Shown in pieces: positions 17,931-28,526 of a DNA stretch of 64,000 bases (its first letter is position 1; each line of letters starts with the position of its first letter). The stretch covers positions 1 to 64,000 of the forward strand of contig NZ_BJLR01000041.1 of NCBI RefSeq assembly GCF_006538745.1, written 5' to 3'. Source of the stretch: Cellulomonas cellasea (GTDB taxonomy: Bacteria > Actinomycetota > Actinomycetes > Actinomycetales > Cellulomonadaceae). The notes beneath the pieces were generated by a model. The model was not told where the DNA came from and searched no databases. It saw nothing but the letters and a program-made list of their open reading frames with translations. A program made the position numbers and the translations under genes.

Positions 17931-18824
17931 GTGGCCGACCGCCCGGCAGCGGACGTCGACGTCTCGGTCGACCTCGTGCGCGCCCTCCTGCGCGACCAGC
18001 ACCCCGACCTCGCGGACCTTCCGCTGCGGGTCGTGGCGAGCGGCTGGGACAACGTCGTCCTGCGGCTGGGCGACCGCCTCGCCGTCCGGGTCCCGCGGCG
18101 GCCCGAGGCCGTCCCGCTGGTGCTGCACGAGCAGCGGTGGCTCCCCGAGCTCGCGCGCCGGCTCGACGTCGCGACACCTGTCCCGGTCCGGGTCGGCGTC
18201 CCGTCGGACCTGCTCGGGCGGCCGTGGAGCGTCGTGCCGTGGTTCCCCGGGGTGCTCGCCTCGGGGGTGCCGCCCGAGCGGCGCGGGCCGGTGGTCGCGC
18301 CGCTCGCCCGGTTCCTCGCCGCGCTGCACCTGCCCGCGCCGGCGGGCGCTCCGGCCAACCCCGTGCGGGGCGTCCCGCTGCGCACCCGGGACACCGCGGT
18401 CCGCGAACGCCTCGCGACGGGGCTCGTGCCGCGGGCCGACGAGGTGACGCCGCTGTGGGCCGCAGCGGTCGCGGCGCCGCCGTGGGCCCGGCCCGCGAGC
18501 TGGGTGCACGGCGACCTGCACCCGGCCAACCTCCTGGTCACGGCGCAGCACGACCTCGCGGCGGTGCTCGACTTCGGCGACCTCACCGCGGGTGACCCCG
18601 CGACCGACCTGGCGACCGCGTGGCTCACCTTCACCGGCCCGGCCCGGGCGGAGCTGCGCGCGCTCCTCGACGCGACGGGCCGCTACGACGACGCGACATG
18701 GGTCCGCGCGCGCGGCTGGGCGCTGTGCATGGCGACGGCGCTGCTCGTCACGTCCGACGACGACGCGCACCTCGCCGCGATCGGCGCGCACGCGCTGCAC
18801 GGGGCGCTCGACGACCCTGCCTGA
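17931..18824 (+). CDS. Aminoglycoside phosphotransferase (APH)-family kinase
   Basis: A 297-residue small-molecule kinase of the APH family. Seen: the nucleotide-loop region SGWDNVVLRLGDRLAVRVPR (about residues 38-57), the catalytic loop WVHGDLHPANLLV with Asp195, and the metal-binding Asp214 in AVLDFGDLTAGDPATDLA. The family includes antibiotic-resistance, choline and sugar kinases; the substrate cannot be deduced, and the chromosomal housekeeping context gives no reason to call it a resistance gene. GTG start at 17931, 7 nt after the NUDIX stop. Confidence 0.85.
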   Translation: MADRPAADVDVSVDLVRALLRDQHPDLADLPLRVVASGWDNVVLRLGDRLAVRVPRRPEAVPLVLHEQRWLPELARRLDVATPVPVRVGVPSDLLGRPWSVVPWFPGVLASGVPPERRGPVVAPLARFLAALHLPAPAGAPANPVRGVPLRTRDTAVRERLATGLVPRADEVTPLWAAAVAAPPWARPASWVHGDLHPANLLVTAQHDLAAVLDFGDLTAGDPATDLATAWLTFTGPARAELRALLDATGRYDDATWVRARGWALCMATALLVTSDDDAHLAAIGAHALHGALDDPA

Positions 18825-18852
18825 GCCCGGACCCGGCGTCGGACCCGCATCC

Positions 18853-18858
18853 TAGGGT
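18853..18858 (+). promoter_or_regulatory. -10 element of a leaderless promoter (arginase-like gene)
   Basis: TAGGGT, 6 nt, then GTG at 18865. It is the same hexamer and spacing as the NUDIX promoter at 17207. Confidence 0.6.
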
Positions 18859-18864
18859 GCCGGG

Positions 18865-19812
18865 GTGAGCACCGACATGCCCGGCAGCGACCCGACCCCG
18901 TCGACCCCCACCGCCGCGACCGCCCGCCGGTGGGGGCTCCTCGGGGTCCCGACCAGCGCGGCGGCGCACGGGCCAGGGCTCGAGAAGGCGCCCGCGGCGC
19001 TCCGGGAGGCCGGTCTCGTCGAGGCGCTGACGGACGCCGGGCTCGCGGTGTCCGACCACGGCGACCGCCCGACGGCCCGGTGGCGCAGCGCCCGGGCACC
19101 CGGGCGTCCGAACGACGTGGACGGCGCCGTCGCGGTCCTGCGGGACGCCGTCCCCGCGATCGAGGCCGTCCTGGCGTCCGGGGAGCTGCCGCTCGTGGTC
19201 GGCGGGGACTGCACGCTGGCCGTCGCCCTCGTGGACGCCGCCGTGCGCACGTTCGGCGACGTCGGGCTCGTCTACGTCGACGGCGGGCAGGACCTCATGG
19301 TCCCGACCGAGCACCCGGACGAGCCGATCCTCGACGGCATGGGGGTCGCGCACCTGCTCGACCTGCCGGGCACCGTCGACGAGCTCGCGGGCCTGGGGGT
19401 GCGCCGCCCGCTGCTGACCGCCGAGCACGTGTGCTTCTACGGCTACGCCGACGCGGAGGAGGACACCCACGGCCGCGTGCCGAGCCTGCGGCTGCCCGCG
19501 GACGTCGTGACCGCGGACCCGGTCGGGAGCGCACGCGGGGCGGCCCGGGCGGTGCTGGGCGGGCGGGAGCGCTTCGTCGTGCACGTCGACGTGGACGTCC
19601 TCGACTTCTTCCTGCTGCCCGCAGCCGACGTCCCGTCGTTCGGGCGCGGCCTGACGCCGGCCACGCTCGCCGCAGCGCTCGCGGTGCTCGTCGCCGAGCC
19701 GGGCTTCGCGGGGCTGACGTTCGTCGAGCACAACCCCGACCACGGCGCGGCGGACGGCTCCACGACACGCGCGCTCGTCGAGCTGCTCAGGCAGGCTCTG
19801 GCGCCGCGCTGA
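18865..19812 (+). CDS. Arginase/ureohydrolase-fold protein with altered metal site
   Basis: A 315-residue protein with the ureohydrolase pattern. In arginases two Mn ions are held by H-(GGDH), D-x-H-x-D and D-x-D. Here the segments read GGDCTLA (Cys116 in place of His), VDGGQD (Asp139, Gly141 in place of His, Asp143) and HVDVDVLDF (Asp242, Asp244). The four Asp are kept and both His are lost. The Glu of the substrate loop (TFVEHNPD) is present. The substrate is unknown, and classical guanidine hydrolysis is doubtful. GTG start after a TAGGGT element. Its 3' end overlaps the convergent DUF1801 gene by 26 bp. Confidence 0.82.
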   Translation: MSTDMPGSDPTPSTPTAATARRWGLLGVPTSAAAHGPGLEKAPAALREAGLVEALTDAGLAVSDHGDRPTARWRSARAPGRPNDVDGAVAVLRDAVPAIEAVLASGELPLVVGGDCTLAVALVDAAVRTFGDVGLVYVDGGQDLMVPTEHPDEPILDGMGVAHLLDLPGTVDELAGLGVRRPLLTAEHVCFYGYADAEEDTHGRVPSLRLPADVVTADPVGSARGAARAVLGGRERFVVHVDVDVLDFFLLPAADVPSFGRGLTPATLAAALAVLVAEPGFAGLTFVEHNPDHGAADGSTTRALVELLRQALAPR

Positions 19813-20233
19813 CGTCCTGCGTCCCGTCCTGCCAGCACCGCCCGAGCAGGACCGTGAGGACCTCCTCGTCGACGTCCGCGACGCGCTTGAGGTAGAGGCA
19901 GCCCTTGCCGGTGCTGTGCGGGCCGAGCCGGTCCAGCAGGTCCGCGTAGTCCTCGAAGCCGTTCCACAGGTAGATCGTCAGCGCGGTCTTCCGCGCGGCG
20001 GCCGCGAGCACGGGCATGTCGCCCTCGCGCCCGGTCGCGTAGCGGTAGTGCCGGGTGCCGAACCCGACGATCGAGCTGCCCCACATCACGGGCGGCTCCC
20101 CCGTGATCTGGTGCATGAGACCGAGGACCGTGCGCAGGTCCGCGCGCCTGGTCTCGTCCTCGACGCCGGTGACGAACGCCTCCACGTCCGCGTCGGTCGC
20201 GACGGTCTTGTTGCTGCTGTCAGAGCTGGCCAT
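19787..20233 (-). CDS. DUF1801 domain-containing protein
   Basis: A 148-residue protein of the DUF1801 (YdhG/YobT-like) family: DVEAFVTGVEDETRRADLRT, then EPPVMWGSSIVGFGTRHYRY, then TIYLWNGFEDYADLLDRLG and KGCLYLKRVADVDEEVL. The fold is small alpha/beta; the function is not established. The ATG at 20233 has no strong SD. The first codons of the opposite arginase-like C terminus are antisense to its last eight codons. Confidence 0.85.
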   Translation of the reverse strand: MASSDSSNKTVATDADVEAFVTGVEDETRRADLRTVLGLMHQITGEPPVMWGSSIVGFGTRHYRYATGREGDMPVLAAAARKTALTIYLWNGFEDYADLLDRLGPHSTGKGCLYLKRVADVDEEVLTVLLGRCWQDGTQDVSAAPEPA

Positions 20234-20400
20234 GCCCCGAGTGTGCCGCGCCCGCCCCTCCCCGGCCAGGGTCCGCGCCGCGGAGCGGCGCGGCGAGCCC
20301 GCCGGGCCTGTGGCGCGTGTTTCCGTTATCGCACTTCACGACCGTGCGCATGTCCGGAGGGACCGGTCCGGCACCGACCGCCGCCGCCGACCGGGAGACG

Positions 20401-20439
20401 CCGGAGGGCGCCCGCACACGTGGTGCGAGCGCCCTCCGG
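20401..20439 (-). terminator. Terminator hairpin of aconitase
   Basis: 11-bp perfect stem (20401-20411 with 20429-20439) with a 17-nt loop, 41 nt after the acnA stop on the minus strand. Confidence 0.75.
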
Positions 20440-20480
20440 GGCGTGCGTCGTGCGACCCGCGGGGCCGCTCCGTCAGACGG

Positions 20481-23303
<2,823 letters not shown>

Positions 23304-23409
23304 TGTGGCTCCTTCGCTCGCACGTCTGCCCGGCGGTGACGGTGCCGGACGGTGGATCGGGGCGCTCACCCGTCAGGTGCTCGGGGAGCCGCCGTGCATC
23401 TCGACGCAA

Positions 23410-23427
23410 TATCTCGATGTCGAGATA
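23410..23427. promoter_or_regulatory. 18-bp palindrome upstream of acnA
   Basis: TATCTCGA-TG-TCGAGATA has perfect 8-bp arms with a 2-nt centre, 107 nt upstream of the acnA start. It is A/T-rich for this genome and stands out. The shape fits a MarR- or GntR-type dimer site; I cannot name the protein. Confidence 0.65.
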
Positions 23428-23491
23428 CATCGTAGCGCGTCTGCCCCGATCCGTCGTCGCACCCGGGGGTCCGGCGCGTGGTCGGGTGCGG

Positions 23492-23671
23492 TCAGCTCGT
23501 GCCCTGACGCTGCGCCCGGAGCGCGTCGGCGGCCTTGCGCTCGAACTCGACGGCCCGCTCGTGGGCGCGGGGGTCGTAGTCGGGCGTGCCCTGCTTGTCC
23601 AGCTCCGCCCGGGCGACCCGGCTGGCCTCGGCCAGCCTCGTCGCCGCCTCGCTCTCGTGCCCGCTGGTCAT
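23492..23671 (-). CDS. Small hypothetical protein (59 residues)
   Basis: A short, charged, largely helical protein (core ATRLAEASRVARAELDKQGT, then AHERAVEFERKAADALRAQR). It has no domain I recognise. The ATG at 23671 has a very good SD (GGAGGGAG) about 6 nt upstream, and codon use matches neighbours, so it is likely real. It sits between the aconitase promoter region and the methyltransferase gene, on the same strand as both. Confidence 0.65.
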   Translation of the reverse strand: MTSGHESEAATRLAEASRVARAELDKQGTPDYDPRAHERAVEFERKAADALRAQRQGTS

Positions 23672-23817
23672 CGCCGGCTCCCTCCTGGCGGGCCCCGGTG
23701 GCCCGGCCCGGTCCCACGCTATGCCGGGCCGCCCGACCGCGCGAGGAGGGACGCGGGCCGTCGCGCACCGGCGCGGCGCACCCGCGGCACGCATGCCCAG
23801 AGGGTCCGGCCGGTGGG

Positions 23818-25086
23818 TCAGCTGCGGGTCAGCACCGCGACGGCCTCGACGTGGTGGGTCATCGGGAACAGGTCGAACGCCCGGACGTCCGCGAGCGCAT
23901 AGCCGCCCGCCGCGAGGTAGGCGACGTCGCGGGCGAGCGCCGCCGGGTCGCACGCGACGTAGACGACGAGCTCGGGGCGCAGGGCCGCGATCGACGCGGT
24001 GACGGCGCGCCCGGCGCCGGCGCGCGGCGGGTCGAGGACCACGACGTCGGCGTGCACCACGTCGGAGTCCGGGTCGTCGCTGCCCGCGAGCGCGCGTGCG
24101 ACGTCGGCGTGGTGGAGCTCGACGTTCGTGCGGTCGTGCACGCCGCGCCGGGCGTCGCGGACCGCGCGCGCGTCGCCCTCGACCGCCACGACCTCGCCCG
24201 TGGGCCCGACGGCGTCGGCGAGCGGCAGCGTGAACAGGCCGGCGCCGGAGTACAGGTCGAGCACCGTGGCGCCGTCGACGTCGCCGACCGCGTCGAGCAC
24301 CGCGCCTGTGAGCAGGCCGGGCGCCTCGCGGTGCACCTGCCAGAACCCCTCGGCCGCGACCCGGTGGGTGTAGTCGCGCCCGCCGGCGTGCACCTGCTCG
24401 CGCACGGTCGAGCGCGCGTTGGGGCGGGGGTCGACGCGTCCCTTGCGCAGGTCGAACGGCTGGCCGTCGACGAGCACCACCGGGGTGTCGCCGCCCGCGG
24501 GTGCGACGACGTCGATCACCTGGCCGGGACGCCACCGGCGGGCGAAGAGCCCGAGCTCCTCGATCGCGGGCGAGGCGAGCGGCATCCGGTCGAGCGGGTG
24601 CACGTCGTGGGAGCGGTGGGCGCGCATGCCCGCACGCCCGTTCGCGTCGGCGACGAGCTCGATGCGGGTGCGCCACCCGAGACCGCCGCGCTCGTCGTCC
24701 CCGGGCGCGGCCTCGACGACGACGTCGCGCTCGACCTTCGCGAGGCGGCTCAGCTGCTCGGCGAGGACGGTGGCCTTCCAGGCCCGCTGCGCGGGCAGCG
24801 CGACGTGCGCGAGCTCGCCGCCGCCGACCCCGTCGGGGCCGGCCTCGGGCCACGCGGAGGGCACCCGGTCCGGGGAGGCGTCCAGGATCTCGACGGCGTC
24901 GGCGCGCCAGAACGTCGCGCTCTCCCCCGCGTCGGTCAGGCGCGCGAGCACCCGCTCGCCGGGCAGCGTGTGCCGGACGAACACGACGCGACCGCCGCGG
25001 CCGTCCGGGTCGGCGTCGAGCCGTGCGACGCAGTGCCCACCGTGCGCGACGGGGCCGATGCGGAGCTCGAGGAGGTCAGAGGTCAC
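23818..25086 (-). CDS. Class I SAM-dependent RNA methyltransferase (TrmA/RlmCD type)
   Basis: A 422-residue RNA uracil-C5 methyltransferase. An N-terminal TRAM-like beta domain (ELRIGPVAHGGHCVAR; VRHTLPGERVLARLTDAG) is followed by a Rossmann domain (TVLDLYSGAGLFTLPLADAV). The catalytic Cys379 is in VVYVACDPAALARDVAYL, after the VVLDPPRAGAG motif. Whether it acts on tRNA U54 or on rRNA cannot be told. The N-terminal [4Fe-4S] cysteine set of E. coli RlmD is not evident. The GTG at 25086 overlaps the stop of the upstream transporter by 11 bp. Confidence 0.9.
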   Translation of the reverse strand: MTSDLLELRIGPVAHGGHCVARLDADPDGRGGRVVFVRHTLPGERVLARLTDAGESATFWRADAVEILDASPDRVPSAWPEAGPDGVGGGELAHVALPAQRAWKATVLAEQLSRLAKVERDVVVEAAPGDDERGGLGWRTRIELVADANGRAGMRAHRSHDVHPLDRMPLASPAIEELGLFARRWRPGQVIDVVAPAGGDTPVVLVDGQPFDLRKGRVDPRPNARSTVREQVHAGGRDYTHRVAAEGFWQVHREAPGLLTGAVLDAVGDVDGATVLDLYSGAGLFTLPLADAVGPTGEVVAVEGDARAVRDARRGVHDRTNVELHHADVARALAGSDDPDSDVVHADVVVLDPPRAGAGRAVTASIAALRPELVVYVACDPAALARDVAYLAAGGYALADVRAFDLFPMTHHVEAVAVLTRS

Positions 25087-27079
25087 GCGGAACCGTACCC
25101 CGGACCCTGTCCTCGAGACCGGTCTGCCCCTCGGACGACGCGAGCTGCCACGGCACCGACGCGACCACGACACCGGGCGTGAACAGCAGCCGCCCCTTGA
25201 GCCGCAGCGCGCTCTGGTTGTGCAGCAGCTGCTCCCACCAGTGCCCGACGACGTACTCGGGGATGTAGACCACGACGATGTCGCGCGGGCTCTCGCGGCG
25301 GACGGAGCGGACGTAGGTGAGGATCGGCCGGGTGATCTCGCGGAACGGCGAGTCGAGCACCCGGAGCGGCACCGGGAGGTCGAGCGCCTCCCACTCGGCC
25401 TTGAGGCGCGCGACGTCGTCGGCGTCGACCCCGACCGTGACGGCCTCGAGGACCTGCGGGCGCGACGCGCGCGCGTAGGCGATCGCGCGCATCGTCGGGC
25501 GGTGCAGGTGCGAGACGAGCACGAGCGCGTGCACCCGGCTGGGCAGCGCGCGCGCCGCCTCGGCGTCGGGCCCGAGCGCGAGCTCGGCGCGCACCGAGTC
25601 GTAGTGCCCGCGGATGGCGCGCATGAGGACGAAGACCCCCGCCATCGCCAGGATTGCGATCCACGCGCCGAGCATGAACTTCGTGAGGAGCACGACGACG
25701 AGGACGACCGACGTCATGCCGAAGCCGATCGTGTTGATCACGCGCGAGCGCGTCATCTGGGCGCGGCGGCGCGGGTCGGGCTCGGTGCGCAGCTCGCGCG
25801 TCCAGTGCCGGATCATCCCGAGCTGGCTCAGCGTGAACGAGACGAACACCCCGACGATGTACAGCTGGATGAGCCGGGTCACCTCCGCGTCGAAGGCGAC
25901 GATGAGCGCGATCGCCGCCGCGGCGAGCGTGAGGATGCCGTTCGAGAAGGCGAGCCGGTCGCCGCGTGTGTGCAGCTGGCGGGGCAGGTAGCCGTCCTTG
26001 GCGAGGATCGAGCCGAGCAGCGGGAAGCCGTTGAACGCGGTGTTCGCCGCGAGCACGAGGATCAGCCCGGTCACGATCGCGACGGACACGAACGCCACCG
26101 GGAAGCCGGCGAACACGGTCTCGGCGAGCTGCCCGATCACCGGGTGCTGGACGTACTCCTCGCCGACCGGGACGCCGTCGCGCAGCAGCTGCTCCGTGGG
26201 CTCCTCGACGTAGTGGATGCCCGTGACGCGCGCGAGCACGAGGATCGAGGTGATGAACGTCGCGGAGAGGATCCCGAGGAACGCGAGCGTCGTCGCCGCG
26301 TTGCGGGACTTCGGCTTCTTGAACGCGGGCACGCCGTTGCTGATCGCCTCGACGCCGGTGAGGGCGGCCGAGCCGGACGCGAACGCGCGCAGCACGAGGA
26401 ACGCCCCCGCGAGCCCGACGAGCCCCTGGTCGAACGCCGAGACCGGCACGATCTCGAGCTCGGAGCTCTCGGCCATCGGCAGGTCGCCCGCGAGGTAGCG
26501 CACGAAACCGATGACGACGGTCGCGCCGATCGCGACCATGTACAGGTAGACGGGGATCGCGAACGCCTTGCCCGACTCGCGCACGCCGCGCAGGTTCGCG
26601 AGCGTGAGCAGCACGACGAGCGCGACCGCGAAGCTCGTCTCGTGCCCGCGCAGCGACGGGATCGCCGACGCCGCGTACTGCGCGCCCGAGGAGATCGACA
26701 CCGCGACCGTGAGCACGTAGTCGACGAGCAGCGCGCTCGCGACCGTGACCCCGGCCTTGGGCCCGAGGTTGACCGTCGCGACCTCGTAGTCCCCGCCGCC
26801 CGAGGGGTAGGCGTGCACGTTCTGCCGGTAGGAGGCGATCACCGTCATCATCACCACGACGACCGCGAGGCCGACCCACGGCGAGATGACGGTCGCGGTC
26901 AGCCCGGCGAGCGCGAGGGTGAGCAGCACCTCGTCGGGGGCGTAGGCGACCGACGAGAGGGCGTCCGAGGCGAAGATCGGCAGCGCGATCCGCTTCGGCA
27001 GGAGCGTGTGGCCGAGGCGGTCGCTGCGGACGGGACGTCCGAGGAGCAAGCGCTTGGCGGCATCCGCGATGTCCGACAC
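25076..27079 (-). CDS. APC-superfamily transporter, probable KimA-like potassium importer
   Basis: A 667-residue membrane protein with about 12 transmembrane segments (residues about 30-490) and a C-terminal cytoplasmic region of about 170 residues (VHALVLVSHLHRPTMRAIAY; IVVVYIPEYVVGHWWEQLLH) resembling a universal-stress-type domain. The motif FASDALSSVAYAPDEVLL and this domain plan match the KimA/YdaO group, proton-coupled K+ importers in Bacillus. Divergent from two TrkA/RCK genes, which supports a role in potassium; an amino-acid substrate remains possible. The GTG at 27079 has TAGCAT 8 nt upstream and no SD. Confidence 0.85.
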   Translation of the reverse strand: MSDIADAAKRLLLGRPVRSDRLGHTLLPKRIALPIFASDALSSVAYAPDEVLLTLALAGLTATVISPWVGLAVVVVMMTVIASYRQNVHAYPSGGGDYEVATVNLGPKAGVTVASALLVDYVLTVAVSISSGAQYAASAIPSLRGHETSFAVALVVLLTLANLRGVRESGKAFAIPVYLYMVAIGATVVIGFVRYLAGDLPMAESSELEIVPVSAFDQGLVGLAGAFLVLRAFASGSAALTGVEAISNGVPAFKKPKSRNAATTLAFLGILSATFITSILVLARVTGIHYVEEPTEQLLRDGVPVGEEYVQHPVIGQLAETVFAGFPVAFVSVAIVTGLILVLAANTAFNGFPLLGSILAKDGYLPRQLHTRGDRLAFSNGILTLAAAAIALIVAFDAEVTRLIQLYIVGVFVSFTLSQLGMIRHWTRELRTEPDPRRRAQMTRSRVINTIGFGMTSVVLVVVLLTKFMLGAWIAILAMAGVFVLMRAIRGHYDSVRAELALGPDAEAARALPSRVHALVLVSHLHRPTMRAIAYARASRPQVLEAVTVGVDADDVARLKAEWEALDLPVPLRVLDSPFREITRPILTYVRSVRRESPRDIVVVYIPEYVVGHWWEQLLHNQSALRLKGRLLFTPGVVVASVPWQLASSEGQTGLEDRVRGTVPRDL

Positions 27080-27087
27080 GAGGGACC

Positions 27088-27093
27088 ATGCTA
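27088..27093 (-). promoter_or_regulatory. -10 element of a leaderless promoter (KimA-like gene)
   Basis: Minus-strand TAGCAT, 8 nt, then GTG at 27079. Confidence 0.5.
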
Positions 27094-27175
27094 TGCCCGC
27101 GTCGCAGCGCCGCCGTCCGTGCGACGTGGGGCCCGGTGTCGGGCCCGGCGTGCGGCGGGGCCCACCCGCGAGGTA

Positions 27176-27181
27176 TAGCGT
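27176..27181 (+). promoter_or_regulatory. -10 element of a leaderless promoter (first trkA)
   Basis: TAGCGT, 8 nt, then GTG at 27190. It is divergent from the KimA-like promoter, with under 90 bp between the two -10 elements, enough for shared control. Confidence 0.5.
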
Positions 27182-27189
27182 GACCGGCT

Positions 27190-27855
27190 GTGCACTTCGT
27201 CATCATGGGCTGCGGCCGGGTCGGCGCGACGCTCGCCCAGTCCCTCGAGGGCCACGGCCACTCGGTCGCCGTCATCGACCAGAACCCCGACTCGTTCCGC
27301 CGGCTCGACGCCGAGTTCTCCGGGAGCAAGGTGACGGGTCTCGGCTTCGACCGCGACACCCTCGCCCAGGCCGGCATCGACGACGCCTACGGGTTCGCCG
27401 CCGTCTCCGACGGCGACAACTCCAACATCCTGGCGGCGCGCGTCGTGCGCGAGACGTACGGGGTCGGGAACGTGGTCGCCCGCATCTACGACCCGCACCG
27501 CGCGGAGATCTACCAGCGCCTCGGCATCCCGACGGTCGCGACCGTGCGGTGGACCGCCGACCAGGTGCTGCGCCGGCTGCTGCCCATGGGTGCGACCGCC
27601 GAGCACCGGGACGCGTCCGGCCAGATCGTGCTCGCCCAGGTCGACGTGCACCCGGGCTGGGTCGGGCACCCGCTGAGCCACGTCGAGGAGGCGAGCGGCT
27701 CGCGCGTCGCCTACGTCACGCGGTACGGCGACGGCCTCCTGCCGACCGCCTCGACCGTGCTGCAGGAGAACGACACCCTGCACGTCCTCATGCGGGCCGA
27801 CGAGAGCTCGTTCGTCGAACGCACGCTCACCCGTGCCCCGGAGGTGTCCGCATGA
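27190..27855 (+). CDS. trkA: TrkA/RCK potassium regulatory protein (first copy)
   Basis: A 221-residue cytoplasmic RCK protein that binds NAD(H)/nucleotide and gates or regulates K+ uptake. The Rossmann motif is FVIMGCGRVGATLAQSLEG near the N terminus, with the acidic end of strand 2 at VIDQNPDSF. RCK_N covers about residues 1-120 and RCK_C about 140-215 (VLAQVDVHPGWVGHPLSHVE). In Mycobacterium the matching genes are ceoB/ceoC. GTG start by the leaderless pattern. Coupled (ATGA) to the second copy. Confidence 0.92.
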   Translation: MHFVIMGCGRVGATLAQSLEGHGHSVAVIDQNPDSFRRLDAEFSGSKVTGLGFDRDTLAQAGIDDAYGFAAVSDGDNSNILAARVVRETYGVGNVVARIYDPHRAEIYQRLGIPTVATVRWTADQVLRRLLPMGATAEHRDASGQIVLAQVDVHPGWVGHPLSHVEEASGSRVAYVTRYGDGLLPTASTVLQENDTLHVLMRADESSFVERTLTRAPEVSA

Positions 27856-28526
27856 GGGTCGTCATCGCCGGAGCCGGCTCGGTCGGCCGGTCCATCGCCC
27901 GCGAGCTCCTCGGGCACGGGCACGAGGTCACGCTGATCGACCGTCAGCCGTCCGCCATGCGCGTCTCGCAGGTCGCCGACGCGGACTGGCTGCTCGCCGA
28001 CGCCTGCGAGCTGCCGACGCTGACGCAGGCCAAGGTCGACGAGTGCGACGTCGTCGTGGCGGCCACCGGCGACGACAAGGCCAACCTCGTCATCTCGCTG
28101 CTCGCGAAGACCGAGTACGGGGTCCCCCGCACGGTCGCGCGTGTCAACAACCCGAAGAACGAGTGGATGTTCGACGAGGCGTGGGGCGTCGACGTCGCCG
28201 TCTCGACCCCGCGCATCATGACCGCGATGGTCGAGGAGGCCGTCGCCGTCGGGGACCTCGTGCGGATCTTCACGTTCCACCAGTCGAAGGCGGACATCCT
28301 CGAGCTCACGCTGCCCGAGGGCTCACCCCTCGCCGGGCTGCGCGTCGGTCAGGTCGCGTGGCCCGAGGACACCGTGCTCGCGTGCATCGTGCGCGGCACC
28401 CGCCCGATCGCGCCGAGCGTCGACGACACCCTCGAGGAGCGCGACGAGCTGCTGTTCGTCACGGGTCGAGAGGCGGACGAGAAGGCTCTCGAGGAGATCC
28501 TGACCCACGGACCAGGAGCCAGGTGA
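27852..28526 (+). CDS. TrkA/RCK potassium regulatory protein (second copy)
   Basis: A 224-residue RCK protein, paralogous to its upstream neighbour. Rossmann motif VVIAGAGSVGRSIARELLGH, then VTLIDRQPSAMR; RCK_C with LELTLPEGSPLAGLRVGQVA. The ATG at 27852 overlaps the first copy's stop by 4 nt, so the two are made in equal amounts and probably form a hetero-oligomer. The last 68 bp run antisense to the 3' end of the DUF3159 gene. Confidence 0.92.
   Translation: MRVVIAGAGSVGRSIARELLGHGHEVTLIDRQPSAMRVSQVADADWLLADACELPTLTQAKVDECDVVVAATGDDKANLVISLLAKTEYGVPRTVARVNNPKNEWMFDEAWGVDVAVSTPRIMTAMVEEAVAVGDLVRIFTFHQSKADILELTLPEGSPLAGLRVGQVAWPEDTVLACIVRGTRPIAPSVDDTLEERDELLFVTGREADEKALEEILTHGPGAR

Noticed and set aside
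17931-18824. Aminoglycoside-resistance gene
   Set aside because: The APH fold is clear, but the family contains many unrelated kinases, and nothing in the neighbourhood or sequence points to antibiotic resistance.
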